DNA of 64,000 nt from Mimachlamys varia (GCA_947623455.1 OX392527.1:64369115-64433114), one strand, 5' to 3'. Counted from the stretch's first letter, positions 1 through 41,830 are shown. Program-made: numbers and translations. The notes: generated from the letters alone by a model not told the origin.

Positions 1-709
1 GTTTACTAACTTATATGAAGCCCTTTCCCAATAAAATATATCAATAAACATATATCTAGAAGACGACATTTGACAATATACATACAATTTATTTACAGGA
101 GGACATATTTAAAATGTTTAAGAGAGACGGCGAGAGAGATTTTCTTTGATTTAATTTTACATAATATGGGTAATCGTTTCCGACACCGACGTAACAGTAC
201 CATGCAACGGTTGACTGTTGCACCCTGGCGTAACTTTAATAGGTTTCAGTCGTTTTGTGGATTTTTTTTTATCAAAACAGTAAAAAACACTTCAAATATA
301 TTTAACTAAAGAGTCACGTAATAAAATAAAATATCGACCTCAACGTGACCAAATTTAGCCAATGAGAATTGGGGGAAATCGGACCATATCTAAAACAAAC
401 ATATATATATATTTTTTAAAGTATGTGAGCACACGCGGCGTGACGCCTATATATAAGAGCACCAAAGTTAAAAAAAAAAAAAAACAATAAAATTCAGGGT
501 AGTTTTGTTTTTAATTCAAGAGCACCCTTGAAATATATCCTGTAATTTTAAATTCGTTCAAAATGTACAGTACCGGGAGAATAAAAAAGCCTCCCCTCTT
601 ATAGCCCCATCCACCATCCCACCCAGCCCCCTTTGCGCGCGCTACGGGCCTGTCCAATTTATTTGCTGCTATTGCGAATTATATCATCACGTTATAACAA
701 CATTGCGAT

Positions 710-1170
710 ATCGTAGTAACGAGATAACTTATCTCGTTATTACGAGATACGTTATCTCGTTATTACGAGATAACGTATCTCGTAATAACGACTTAGCGTA
801 ACTCGTAATAACGAGATAACTTATCTCGTAATAACGAGATAACTTATCTCGTAATAACGACTTTGCGTATCTCGTAATAACGAAATAACTTATCTCGTAA
901 TAACGACTTAGCGTATCTCGTAATAACGACTTAGCGTATCTCGTAATAACGAGATAACTTATCTCGTAATAACGACTTAGCGTATCTCGTAATAACGACT
1001 TAGCGTATCTCGTAATAACGACTTAGCGTATCCCGTAATAACGAGATAACGTATCTCGTAATAACGACTTAGCGTATCTCGTAATAACGACTTAACGTTT
1101 CTCGTAATAACGACTTAAGTAAAGCATATCTCGTAATAACGACTTAGCGTAACTCGTTATAACGAGATAA
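710..1170. repeat. palindromic tandem array, about 23-bp unit
   Basis: About 20 imperfect units of the type ctcgtaataacgacttagcg, mixed with units that read as the palindrome ctcgttattacgag. Each unit contains a self-complementary core, so single strands could form chains of small hairpins. No coding potential. Confidence 0.85.
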
Positions 1171-3055
1171 ATATTTTTTTTTCATGTGGTACTAATCGGC
1201 TTTCGTAGAATCTTGTGTATTGAACACAAGTGAAGTTTTCAAAAGTTGTGTTCGAATTCCTGTTGCATTTGTCACAAATTTTATAAACAGGATAAATGAA
1301 GTTTATAGTAAAATGTGGTATGGAATGCTGACATTGCAAGATCAACTTAGAGATGCAGATATGCCTGGTGTAGATAATGATTATCGGATTTGCTTAACAA
1401 TTAAGTCTGGTAAAAAAAAATCTCGTGATCCAATGCTCACAGTCATTTTGAACTTTTGTCAGCTTGTATTATAAATTACGTCGACAGATTCGTGGAACTA
1501 ATCAAGCGACCGGCACTGGCTCTTCTTAGCCACATTTAACGTTATCATAAATATATACAAAATATAAACTGGAGTACATGCATAAGAAAAATAAAACCAA
1601 GATTTGATTCATTTCGACTTTAATACTGTGTCGTAGTGATTTCGATGGTTGTACGTCCGTTATTGAGACCTTACGGCCTTTCGTTGGACGATATACTGTA
1701 CGTGCCTTTAACTTTTTTGGTATATAATTTTTAAGAAATACGGATACATGTACATCAAACAAAGCTTACATTGCAGTTAACTTTCAAAACGTAGTTGGTT
1801 TGATGCTGTTAGTTTATACAGGGATGTATACGTCCCTGGTTTATATGATTCTAGTATAAGTGTATTTCCTATTGTAAAAGCTTTAAACACAAACTGGACC
1901 AATTGCCTTAGAATATTACAAAATATTATATTTTTCAACAAACTACACCAAATCCAGGAATTACCTATAACAGTAACGATTAGGTAATACTTTCCGTTTC
2001 CGATTTATACGTACGAAATAACAGGAAATAAGTCCCATGTAATCGAAGTCAACGTTATAGCTAAAATAATTATGTAAATCAACTGCAGACTGCCACTTAT
2101 AATCAATAATATTAGGGACGTATATAACGTCCCTGATAGTATATATTTTTTGTCATTACGCAATGTGACCGTCGTTATTTTTAAACACAATTTATATAAA
2201 TTGATTGTGAATGGCACCTCAACGACACGGTCCATCATCTAGTCCAGTCACAGGATGCGGTGCATTGCGTAAGCTCCGCCCATTATGTCACGAGGACTAC
2301 TGTGTTCAGGTGTGATTGACATTTCAAACCAACCAATCATTCAGAATGCAACAGACCAGAAATTGTCAGCCCCGATAGGCTAGATGTCACGAGTTAAAAA
2401 TAAATGTTGATCGGTAAGTTTTGAGAACTTTCGACATGGTTTACACGGAAAAACATATAATGTTAATGTGCATAATCATAAAGATGCATTAATCTTGTAT
2501 TATTCGAAGTAGAATCGTGTAATCTAGTGGAACTGATCGACACCTGCGTATCAGGTACACTGTCTATTTTGGGGTAGAACCATCACGAAACCACGGCATT
2601 GACTAAACGTAATGGTATTTGATCGTAAAGATGAAGGGAGAATGTTCTTGTGAGATGCATTTGTTTACAGTCGTCCAGTTCATTACAAAATGTTTGTTTC
2701 CCGGGGATTACAGACAGTTAGCCTACAGTACAGTACATATTTGATAGCGTTATTTCTTTTCCGTCCGCCGAATTCGAGTAGCGCTTTCTGTCACGATACG
2801 TTTTTCGATCATATTTCCGGCATTGAACATCGTACAAGTTACTGTACACTGTAGGCCTAATTTCTGACCAAAGTTAATCCCCATCACCCATGACCACGGG
2901 ATAGTCGCGGAGGGCTAAGGCCAGCGGTCTTACCTGGACGGCCGGAGTTTCGCCTGCGGTCATCCCGCGGCTACGAGCGACAGGTGAGCGGGATTGTCGC
3001 TCCGCGCGCGTTTGACTACCATATCACCTGAAGCGTACTGTATATATATATCTCA

Positions 3056-3182
3056 TATTATTAGTTACCTCTCAGGTTAACTTTGTTTTAAGCTCATTTT
3101 TGCATGGTTATCAACTGGATTTTTTTCAGAATTTTTCAGAATCACGAAAAAGTTCCTGAAGTTACATATATTGGGCCTTTAA
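3056..3182. mobile_element. truncated TTAA-type MITE, copy 1
   Basis: This matches the right-hand 120 bases or so of the element at 27,807-28,196, including the shared stretch gcatggttatcaa and the terminal attgggccttTAA. The left end is missing. See the full copies for the family description. Confidence 0.7.
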
Positions 3183-3682
3183 GTAGCATTGCCAGCTTTA
3201 AACAAACAACCAAATTTTTTTGCGGAAGAAATGAAATTGTATTCATTGGCAGGGGTGTAAAAAAACATTCTCAGTGTACTAGCCCAGGGCTAGTAGGCAC
3301 TTATTATCCATTAACCCGAAAAAAAAAATCTGCTAGCCTGACAAATACAAAATGTATCTAGCTGACAAAAATCTCTTATATTTCATACATTTGTATACGT
3401 TTCTTTAATTTGTGTCTTGACAAAGGAGTGGATTGCTCCAAAAATTTGACAGCACCAGTTTGTCTACACTGTTGGAATTACAAGCTGAAAATCTGGTAGC
3501 CCCGGGCGTCGGGCTAGTGGATTTTTTCACCCCTGATTGGGGACATGTATTTCAAAATTGATCAATTTCAGTTTTAACCCGTCATCTTTTGAGGACAACT
3601 TTGTGTCTACAAATTCATCACAAGGAACAATTTTGATTCCATCTGAGCTACACCTATCATCATACCATCATGTATTACATAC

Positions 3683-3892
3683 CCTGACCAGTCTGTACTT
3701 TGGTTCAAACTTCTTGGCTTGGTCTAAACTGTCATAAATAAGAGCAAATCCTGACGTCTTGCCACCACCAAACTTGGTGCGGAATCCAAAACAGAAGATT
3801 GTGTCTGGGGTTGTTTTGTACATCTTTGCCAGTCTTTCTCTAATATCTGTCTTGGCAACTGTGGCTTTTCCCGGATGCAAGACGTCGACGAT
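3683..3892 (-). CDS. RPS24: RPS24 coding exon 3
   Basis: A 210-base exon encoding 70 residues, starting [18 protein letters not shown] and including [20 protein letters not shown]. The acceptor is tttgtag and the donor gtatgt. It ends ...KYRLVR, where the family continues into its basic tail. Confidence 0.96.
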
Positions 3893-6800
3893 CTACAAAC
3901 AAAATTTAGAGTTCAATTATTCTGAAAATTGACAGAAACTGGTGTAAACTTGCTCTTCAACTGAAAAATCTGTTCAGGATTCAACATAGAATCAATTTTG
4001 TGGGCATCTCTGAATTTAATACAATGAAGACTCCTCGTAAATGTAGTACATTAATAAAAAGTATGGGTACAACATGTGCATAAAGGGATAAACAAATGAG
4101 GTAATGTTTCTTGTCATTTAAATATTTGTGCCTATCTCAAATATTTAACTCTTTGCTTGCAGTATAATGGAGTTATCTCCCATAGAACCAGACGCTCAGT
4201 AATTTTTCAAAAAAAAAAATCAATTCTTATTTCAGATTTAAGATGTATATTCATTTTTTCAACTTCCATATCCAGACATAATCAATGTTATCTCAGATAA
4301 TTCTTTCAGATAAAAATGCTCTCAGAAGTCTGTAACATTCAATCTATATCATACCAATGATACCACTTGTGAAATGGATGAATATGTTGGCAGATATCAG
4401 TAAAATAACTGGCAGTGGCAGATGGAGAAAATCAGTTGGCGGGATTCCCCTGACCGAGTTAAGAACAATTTTGAAAGAAGCAATATGAAAGCCTCAACAA
4501 AGTCACACTCTTGAGGATCACTATTCCTGATATATTATATCTTTTCAAAACAAACTTATAAAGATAAACTGTTGAAAATATTGTTGATTTCCTTACCATC
4601 TGCTTCCGGGACAGCAGACGATTTGACATGAACTTCCTTGTACGGATGGTAGCCGCCCCTTCATTCTGAAAAACAGTTATCACATCAGCTATACTTCAAA
4701 TTAAGTCCTTTCTCAACCATTTTCAATGTTTCTGATTTCACAATGAATTAATATATAAATGTTAAGTTCAAATGGCCATTCAGGAAAATCTACATTTACT
4801 TGACACTAGACCTGAGGATTTATTATATTACAAAACATTCAATGACATCATCACTACCACTACATTAGAGCTGGATACCACCTTGATTCAATATTTCATT
4901 TAGCTACAGGATACTGGCTGTTTTTGATCTGAAGCCAATCAACAAAGAGGCTTGTCACTATTTTCTTGTGTTGGTCCTAGTTGATCAGCAAACTTATAGG
5001 AAATTATAATTAAATTGGAATTCCAATTGATTTATGTAACAAATAGTTCTTTGACAAGTTGAATGGGTATTGGGTTGCGCATGCGCAAGTGACAGGACGT
5101 CTTTCCTGTGAGCTCCGCCACATACGGAAATTTTTTCTTGGTTTGATGTGTTTAAGAGAGTTTTGTAAAAAAAACATCATGTAACAATATTATCTAATAT
5201 CCCATTTTTCGTTTATGAGAGCTTTTAAGTACCAAAAGTAAGCTGAACTTATCAGTTGTTCACTTTAGTCTACCTGATATGTAATTTCCCGCCATCTTGT
5301 CATTAGCTGGTGTGCACTTCCGGTGTAAACAAACGATTTTTTCCCCAGTCCATTTTTTACCCCATCATGTCATCTACTAACATTTGCTTACATTTGTGCG
5401 TGTTACCATCCTGTGCTCTAGGGTTGCACTAGAGACGAAGATATAGCTTTCATCTGTATGTAATATCTTGTCTTGTTTATTGTGTTCACCGGCCCCATCC
5501 TTCACCAGACATCGGTAAGTGAACACCAGTAACATCGTAAATATGGCAACCCTATGCAAAGTTATTTTTCTTGTTATCACAATATGTGCCCAGTTTGGAA
5601 CAAAACCACCCCAGGTTCCAATGTATGAACCAAACCCAGTATCGGTATCTACTGTGAACAAAGAACATCTTATTGTTACTAGATCATTCATACAAACGGC
5701 CATAGCCCACAGCCCCTCCATGGAGAACGCACTCCACGATCATGACCATTCTAATATGCTTGTGCTAATATGTTACTGGATTAACACGTGTCAGTCGAGT
5801 CTAACAACCAATGTTGATGTATCCTACATTGTCATACGGCAAATGTTGTTCTCATTTGTTAAGAAAAAGTTCTTTATCTACAACCAAGATTGTAAACCTA
5901 AAAAGGTGTTGATATATATGTTGGTCTTAGTCATCTTAAGAGCCAATGATGTAGAAAATAATCCAGGGCCCAGTAATGACAGTACTAAATATCTTTGTGG
6001 TACCTGCGATAAGACCGTAACATGGGAACACAAGGGTATTGTTTGTGAATCGTGCGATCAATGGTTTCACATTGACTGTCAGAACATCAACAGCCATTCT
6101 TATGAGGAATTAAATGATAGCATGGTTAGTTGGCACTGTATCATCTGTAATAATCCAAATTATTCTACGCTGTTATTCGATCTCCATAGCGTGTGCACTC
6201 CTAACCCTTTTGACAGCCTACCTGATGAACTAGCCTCCATAAAGAGTTTTGATAGTCATATGAGCCCTAAGACCTCTTCTAATGTATTTAATCCTGGACA
6301 CTCATCTACTCCAGTTAGAAAGGCTGCTTTTTCTAAAAAATCATCCTGCAAGCCATTACGTATAATGAATGTCAACTTTCAGTCCATCCGTACTAAGCAA
6401 CATCTAGTACACCAAGTCATCGACAGTACCAAGCCTGACATCATACTTGGCACTGAGACATGGCTGAAACCAGATATTAAGAACTCTGAAATTTTTCCAG
6501 ATGGATTCAGCATTTACAGGAAGGACAGAGTTGGTAAAATTGGTGGTGGGGTGCTTATAGCAATCAAAAATGACTTTATTTCATCAGAAGTCCATGACCT
6601 TTCCCCATCTGATGATACTGAAATAGTTTGGGCGAAAGTTGAAATGACTGGATGTAAAACCTTGTATCTATGTTCTTTTTATAACCCTAAAACATCTGAT
6701 GAATCTAATTTGGCAAACTTCGATATATCTGTAAAAAAGGCTAGTACTATTCATAATGCCAGTTTACTCATTGGGGGTGACTTCAATCTCCCAGGTTGGG

Positions 6801-9800
6801 ATTGGGAGCATAAAATTCTTAAACCCAATACCCTTCACTCTAACATCCACTATAACTTTGGCAACTCACTTGATGATGCAGGTCTTACCCAACTTGTTGA
6901 AAAACCAACTAGAAACAATAACATCTTGGATCTTGTCATTACCAACCACCCTAACTTAGTCCCCCGTATTGATGTGATGCCTGGCATCTCCGACCACGAC
7001 ATTGTGTTTGTCGAATTCCTGGCCTCTACTGCAAGGCATAAACAGATTCCAAGGCAAATTCCACTTTACAAAAAGGCTAATTGGGATTCTATGAAGAATG
7101 AGCTACGTAATTTCCATGATAAACTCCAATCTTCTAGCAACAAACATATTCTTGACACTAATACCATCTGGTGTGATTTCAAGTCGCTTCTGATCTCTCT
7201 TGTAAAAACACATATCCCACATAAATTATCAAAACCAAAAGAAAGTCAGCCCTGGATATCACATGAAATTAAACATCTGATCAGTAAACGTAATAGACTG
7301 TACAAAAAATCAAAAAAATCAGGTGACCCAAACACAACAAAGAAATATAAAGAGTTAAAACACTTAATTCAAAAAAAGATTCGTCAAGAGTACTGGACAT
7401 ACATCCAAGACATAGTCACTCCAAAAGAAACCTCGATCACTGGAACTTTCAAATGTATGAAAAAATTTTGGGCTTACATTAAACACAAAAAAACAGACTA
7501 CTCCGGAATCCCCCACTTGAAGCAGGAGGGAAAGCTCATTTCAGACTCGTATTCTAAGGCCAATCTGCTTAACAAGCAGTTTGAATCTGTATTCTCCTCT
7601 TCTAAAACCATTTCCTCTGATGTTTTTGTCAACGAAAATTACATGGACTCTAATCAGACATTTCCTACTATGGACACGCCTATTATTTCATCAGATGGCA
7701 TTCTAAAATTATTGAAAAATCTTAATTGTTTCAAAGCACCAGGCCCAGATGACTTGAGTCCAATGGTCTTGAAGGAATTATCCAGTGAAATAGCACCAAT
7801 CTTGAGTATCATTTTCAATTTTTCTCTAGATTCTGGCATTGTACCTCAAGATTGGAAGACAGCCCATATTGTTCCCATCTTTAAAAAGGGCCAAAAATAT
7901 GATCCGGTAAATTACAGGCCAATATCGTTAACTTGTATTTGTTGTAAGCTGATGGAGCATGTCATAGTATCAAACATAATGTCTCATTCTGATCGACACA
8001 ATATTTTGTACCCTCTTCAGCATGGTTTTCGGAAATCTAGGTCCTGTGAAACACAACTCTTGGAATTTTTTGATGATATTACTAAAACTTTAGATGATTC
8101 TAAACAAACAGATATTTTGGTCATGGACTTTTCTAAAGCGTTCGACAAGGTCAGTCACTCTTTACTTGTCAACAAACTAATTCACTATGGTATTGATGAG
8201 AAAACAACATCTTGGATCTCCAATTTTCTTAATAATAGAACCCAATCAGTACTTGTGGAAGGCGTCAAATCCGAATATGTTCATGTTCTATCCGGTGTTC
8301 CCCAGGGATCTGTTCTAGGCCCAAGTCTGTTTTTATTTTATATTAACGACATGCCATTTGGCCTTAAGTCCAAGGTCAGACTGTTTGCGGATGATACCAT
8401 CGTGTATCTGACAATTACGTCAGAAACAGATGCCAGGACCCTGCAGTCTGATCTGGACAAACTGGCCTCTTGGGAGCAGAAATGGCACATGGCTTTTCAT
8501 CCTAGTAAGTGTTATGCTTTAACAGTCTCTAAGAAAAAATCTCCCATTTATTTTGATTATTCACTTCATGGCCAAATTCTAAAACATGTAAATTCTGTTA
8601 AATACCTAGGAGTAACCCTCAGATCAGACTTGAAATGGGATACTCATGTAGATCAGATTTGTAATAAGGCAAATTCTACTCTAGGATTTCTCAGAAGAAA
8701 CCTGAAAATTAGCTCTACATCATTTAAAGAACAGGCTTATAAATCCTTGGTCAGACCTTCTTTAGAATATGCCTGTTCAGTTTGGGATCCATTCACTAAA
8801 AATAATATAAACAAAATTGAAATGGTTCAGAGAAGGGGGGCTCGTTATGTGTCAAACCGTTTTCGTAACACCTCTAGTGTGACAGATATGATAGATACTC
8901 TTGGTTGGCGCAGCCTTTCAGACCGTAGGAAAGATGCACGCCTGAAAATGTTCTATAAGATTCATCACGGCACTGTAGCCATACCAACGTCTGACAGACT
9001 GCAACGAGCCTCCAGAATTTCTAGAAATTCACACCAGTATCAATATCAGCAGATTTATTCAAAAACATTGGCTAGGCAACAATCTTTCTTCCCACGCACT
9101 GTTGTAGACTGGAACAATTTACCATCACACGTCGTTAGTGCTCCCACTTTCAACTCTTTCAAGACCTCTCTTTCTCAACTTTCTTCTAAAACAACCAATG
9201 ATGAGTAATTTAGAACAGCTGACAGACTTTACATAATAATTTCTTTTTTCTCTCCTGCTGTTTACTCCTAACAGGCTTTGTAGGAAGGGGATTCCCAATC
9301 ACTTTGCTGTTAGGAGTCACTCTCTCTCTTTCTTTTCTTGCATCATTTGTAAACATATATATACATTGTATATCTAAGTAAATACTAAATAACTGAATTA
9401 TTATGTAATATGTAAGTCTGTCACTGAGCATAGCACAAACCCAATCCCGTTACAAGATCTTCAACTAGTTGAAGGTGGTAACTATATGGTAGAAGTAGAA
9501 AGAATGAAAGTTCCCAAAAACCGGTACAGGATATTATGTACCACTGTACATGTATGTACTTTCACGACGTTATACTGCAGTGCAGTATACCGGTAAAACC
9601 ATGCAGCCCTACACTACATATATCAAAAGACAAATCATCATCGTTGACATATACACAACGAAGAGCATTATCATCACAAATTTATATCAAAAGGTATTGT
9701 GGAATTTAACTTTCATCGTGGTGGCGAAATTGGGACAGCTGGGCTGGTAGTAGTTATTAATTTTATTTCGACAATTATTTTGATTATATATAGTATTTCG

Positions 9801-10260
9801 TATTGAATTCTTCATTAATATTACTGCGACAGTAAATACAAATGAACATAGTTTCCGACACTTTAACTCTGATAATGCATGATGAACTACCATGTTCATG
9901 GACATTCTCTTAATGATAAATGATACGACAGCAATCTTGGGAAGATCCCGCTATTTTCCAAATGTTGTTATTCGTATAAACAGATTTCTAACAACACATG
10001 AAGCGTTAGAATAAAAGTTTGTTTGCAGATTGTGTTTTACTATTTAAATGTCAATCTTCACAGTAAACACTTCATCGATATACACCCAACTCCCTCATCA
10101 TTTACGCAAAACATCTTTATTGTCGCTATGTATATCACGAAAATATGATACTGTGTTAAATATTTATTGATTTATTCGTCTGAAAATTAGCCATTTTCTA
10201 CATAAAAGTGAACAACAGCTTTGATTCTGCCCGATTTATTATCTTCATCGAACGTACCAT
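3683..10260 (-). CDS. RPS24: 40S ribosomal protein eS24 (partial; exons 1-3 of the gene)
   Basis: Component of the cytosolic small ribosomal subunit. Joining 10,260-10,258 (ATG only), 4,665-4,597 and 3,892-3,683 on the minus strand gives 94 residues. They begin [19 protein letters not shown], then [17 protein letters not shown], and run on to [15 protein letters not shown] and end ...EPKYRLVR. This closely follows the eukaryotic eS24 family. All junctions are GT-AG and phase 0 (donors ATG/gtacgt, ATG/gtaagg and AGG/gtatgt). The family is usually about 130 residues, so the basic C-terminal tail is missing and must be left of the window. Intron 1 is 5.6 kb and contains an antisense LINE. An exon 1 that supplies only the start codon also fits vertebrate RPS24 as I recall it. 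Identity is certain; exon 1 is inferred from its ATG-donor junction and TOP start. Confidence 0.95.
4597..4665 (-). CDS. RPS24: RPS24 coding exon 2
   Basis: A 69-base exon encoding 23 residues, [18 protein letters not shown] then SRKQM. The acceptor is tttttcag and the donor gtaagg. It holds the strongly conserved TIRTRKFM(S/T)NRLL block of eS24. Confidence 0.95.
4666..5542. other. RPS24 intron 1 (left part) and possible LINE 5' UTR
   Basis: No coding exon seen. Between 5,078 and 5,326 are a ttgcgcatgcgcaa palindrome (NRF1-like), a cacttccggtgt site (ETS-like) and, on the minus strand, caagatggcggg (YY1-like). These may belong to the promoter or 5' UTR of the LINE starting at 5,543, whose 5' boundary I cannot place. 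Confidence 0.4.
5543..9208 (+). CDS. CR1/L2-like LINE polyprotein: leader-2A-PHD-endonuclease-reverse transcriptase
   Basis: An uninterrupted frame of 1,221 residues. I start at the ATG at 5,543 (context aatATGG); the frame is open further upstream but has no ATG. Order of parts: a hydrophobic leader (about 1-20, [17 protein letters not shown]); a second hydrophobic run (about 122-133) leading directly into the 2A-like motif DVENNPGP (136-143); a C4HC3 PHD finger (152-202, with CGTC, CESC, HIDC and WHCIIC ligands); an APE-type endonuclease (about 273-490, with E305 in TETWL, GDFN 412-415 and SDHD 483-486); and a reverse transcriptase (about 715-985, with [17 protein letters not shown] and the catalytic FADD 948-951). 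A C-terminal region follows, with no RNase H seen. The product would nick target DNA and reverse-transcribe its own RNA. Intact catalytic motifs and no stops suggest a young, possibly active copy. The clade call (CR1/L2) rests on domain order and motifs only. Confidence 0.93.
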   Translation: MATLCKVIFLVITICAQFGTKPPQVPMYEPNPVSVSTVNKEHLIVTRSFIQTAIAHSPSMENALHDHDHSNMLVLICYWINTCQSSLTTNVDVSYIVIRQMLFSFVKKKFFIYNQDCKPKKVLIYMLVLVILRANDVENNPGPSNDSTKYLCGTCDKTVTWEHKGIVCESCDQWFHIDCQNINSHSYEELNDSMVSWHCIICNNPNYSTLLFDLHSVCTPNPFDSLPDELASIKSFDSHMSPKTSSNVFNPGHSSTPVRKAAFSKKSSCKPLRIMNVNFQSIRTKQHLVHQVIDSTKPDIILGTETWLKPDIKNSEIFPDGFSIYRKDRVGKIGGGVLIAIKNDFISSEVHDLSPSDDTEIVWAKVEMTGCKTLYLCSFYNPKTSDESNLANFDISVKKASTIHNASLLIGGDFNLPGWDWEHKILKPNTLHSNIHYNFGNSLDDAGLTQLVEKPTRNNNILDLVITNHPNLVPRIDVMPGISDHDIVFVEFLASTARHKQIPRQIPLYKKANWDSMKNELRNFHDKLQSSSNKHILDTNTIWCDFKSLLISLVKTHIPHKLSKPKESQPWISHEIKHLISKRNRLYKKSKKSGDPNTTKKYKELKHLIQKKIRQEYWTYIQDIVTPKETSITGTFKCMKKFWAYIKHKKTDYSGIPHLKQEGKLISDSYSKANLLNKQFESVFSSSKTISSDVFVNENYMDSNQTFPTMDTPIISSDGILKLLKNLNCFKAPGPDDLSPMVLKELSSEIAPILSIIFNFSLDSGIVPQDWKTAHIVPIFKKGQKYDPVNYRPISLTCICCKLMEHVIVSNIMSHSDRHNILYPLQHGFRKSRSCETQLLEFFDDITKTLDDSKQTDILVMDFSKAFDKVSHSLLVNKLIHYGIDEKTTSWISNFLNNRTQSVLVEGVKSEYVHVLSGVPQGSVLGPSLFLFYINDMPFGLKSKVRLFADDTIVYLTITSETDARTLQSDLDKLASWEQKWHMAFHPSKCYALTVSKKKSPIYFDYSLHGQILKHVNSVKYLGVTLRSDLKWDTHVDQICNKANSTLGFLRRNLKISSTSFKEQAYKSLVRPSLEYACSVWDPFTKNNINKIEMVQRRGARYVSNRFRNTSSVTDMIDTLGWRSLSDRRKDARLKMFYKIHHGTVAIPTSDRLQRASRISRNSHQYQYQQIYSKTLARQQSFFPRTVVDWNNLPSHVVSAPTFNSFKTSLSQLSSKTTNDE
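9222..9421 (+). other. nested stem-loops in the LINE 3' UTR
   Basis: The outer arms are 9,222-9,241 and 9,396-9,421. They are complementary over 7 + 13 bases, with a 6-base bulge at 9,409-9,414. The inner arms, 9,264-9,274 (actcctaacag) and 9,307-9,317 (ctgttaggagt), are a perfect 11-bp match. Related LINEs use 3' stem-loops for recognition by their own reverse transcriptase; that role here is inferred. Confidence 0.7.
9431..10257. other. RPS24 intron 1 (promoter-proximal part)
   Basis: AT-rich sequence without recognisable exons or repeats. Short open frames on both strands show no family resemblance. It separates the LINE from the RPS24 first exon. Confidence 0.4.
10258..10260 (-). CDS. 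RPS24: RPS24 coding exon 1 (start codon only)
   Basis: On the minus strand the ATG is followed directly by the donor gtacgt and preceded by a 30-base leader that starts in a pyrimidine run. Phase 0 is what exon 2 requires. It was chosen over two other ATG-gt candidates (minus strand at 5,407-5,409 and near 9,890) because only this one sits behind a TOP-like start and an ETS site. Confidence 0.75.
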
Positions 10261-10498
10261 GTTTGCAGTTTTGCAATGGACGACGGAAAAGACCGGAAGC
10301 GGAAATACATAATGTGAATTGAATACAAAATCATTTTGTTATTTTACTTTTACCTCTACATTTATTTTCATAAATATTTCCCAATTGTGAATGGAAATTT
10401 CTTGATATTATGAAAATTTTGTCTACAATTTATTTATTGATATGATTTTTAAATTCAGGTTGTGATTTCTGTTCTGTTCAAGGCTATCATTAACAAAG
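10261..10498. promoter_or_regulatory. divergent RPS24/PARG promoter with TOP start and ETS-like site
   Basis: Reading the minus strand, the expected RPS24 start is the C paired with base 10,291, beginning CTTTTCCGTCGTCC and giving a 31-base leader. This is a typical 5' terminal oligopyrimidine (TCT-initiator) start of ribosomal protein genes, which makes translation growth-regulated. Directly behind it is ccggaagcggaaat (10,293-10,306), an ETS/GABP-like site. PARG starts translation only 208 bases away at 10,499 on the other strand. No TATA box is obvious for either gene. A shared promoter is inferred from the spacing. Confidence 0.65.
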
Positions 10499-41235
<30,737 letters not shown>

Positions 41236-41405
41236 AGAACATTTCATGTAGCATCATCAAGGACAAATGGACGAACACAAGACATGAATTTCAAGTCTTC
41301 TACCATTAATTGTGAGGAAACAATCAAACATAATTGCTGTTTAGGAATATAATAAATCACAGGGTTGTACTGGTGAAGTGAAGCAATTAAAAATAGACTG
41401 AAATA

Positions 41406-41830
41406 TACAGTGTATTACATAATGACTAAGTCTGTAATGTGTGTCAGCTCTACGATTGATACAGTGTATTACATAATGACTAAAACTGTAATGTGTGCCA
41501 GCTATACGATCAGTACAGTGTATTACATAATGACTAAAACTGTAATGTGTGCCAGCCATACGATCAGTACAGTGTATTACATAATGACTAAAACTGTAAT
41601 GTGTGCCAGCTATACGATCAGTACAGTGTATTACATAATGACTAAAACTGTAATGTGTGCCAGCTATACGATCAGTACAGTGTATTACATAATGACTAAA
41701 ACTGTAATGTGTGCCAGCCATACGATCAGTACAGTGTATTACATAATGACTAAATCTGTAATGTGTGCCAGCTATACGATCAGTACAGTGTATTACATAA
41801 TGACTAAAACTGTAATGTGTGTCATGATCG
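41406..41830. repeat. 54-bp array in the PARG 3' UTR, 8 units
   Basis: Unit gtgtattacataatgactaa, aactgtaatgtgtgccagct, atacgatcagtaca. It is 18 codons long, so both strands show open frames of no significance. Confidence 0.95.

Larger units (their letters stand above)
1..3682. other. left flank: probable RPS24 intron 3, no coding exon seen
   Basis: I see no coding exon here on either strand. The missing C-terminal exon of RPS24, which should encode a Lys/Arg-rich tail, was looked for on the minus strand and not found, so it probably lies left of base 1. The stretch holds a palindromic tandem array (about 710-1,170), a truncated TTAA-type MITE end (3,056-3,182) and otherwise unique-looking AT-rich DNA. 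The short open frames here are not supported. Confidence 0.5.
5543..9430 (+). mobile_element. full-coding non-LTR retrotransposon in RPS24 intron 1
   Basis: The element contains the open frame above and a 3' UTR of about 220 bases. It lies antisense to RPS24 and upstream of PARG on the same strand as PARG. The 5' boundary, 3' boundary and target duplication could not be fixed; the end given is the end of the 3' hairpin. No poly(A) tail is visible, as is usual for CR1/L2-type elements. Confidence 0.85.

Noticed and set aside
3104..3361. 85-codon frame on the plus strand
   Set aside because: Overlaps the truncated TTAA MITE and shows no conserved protein motif.
5078..5326. NRF1-, ETS- and YY1-like sites as the RPS24 promoter
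   Set aside because: No TOP start or ATG-gt junction with the right phase lies next to them, whereas both are found at 10,258-10,291. They may belong to the LINE 5' end.
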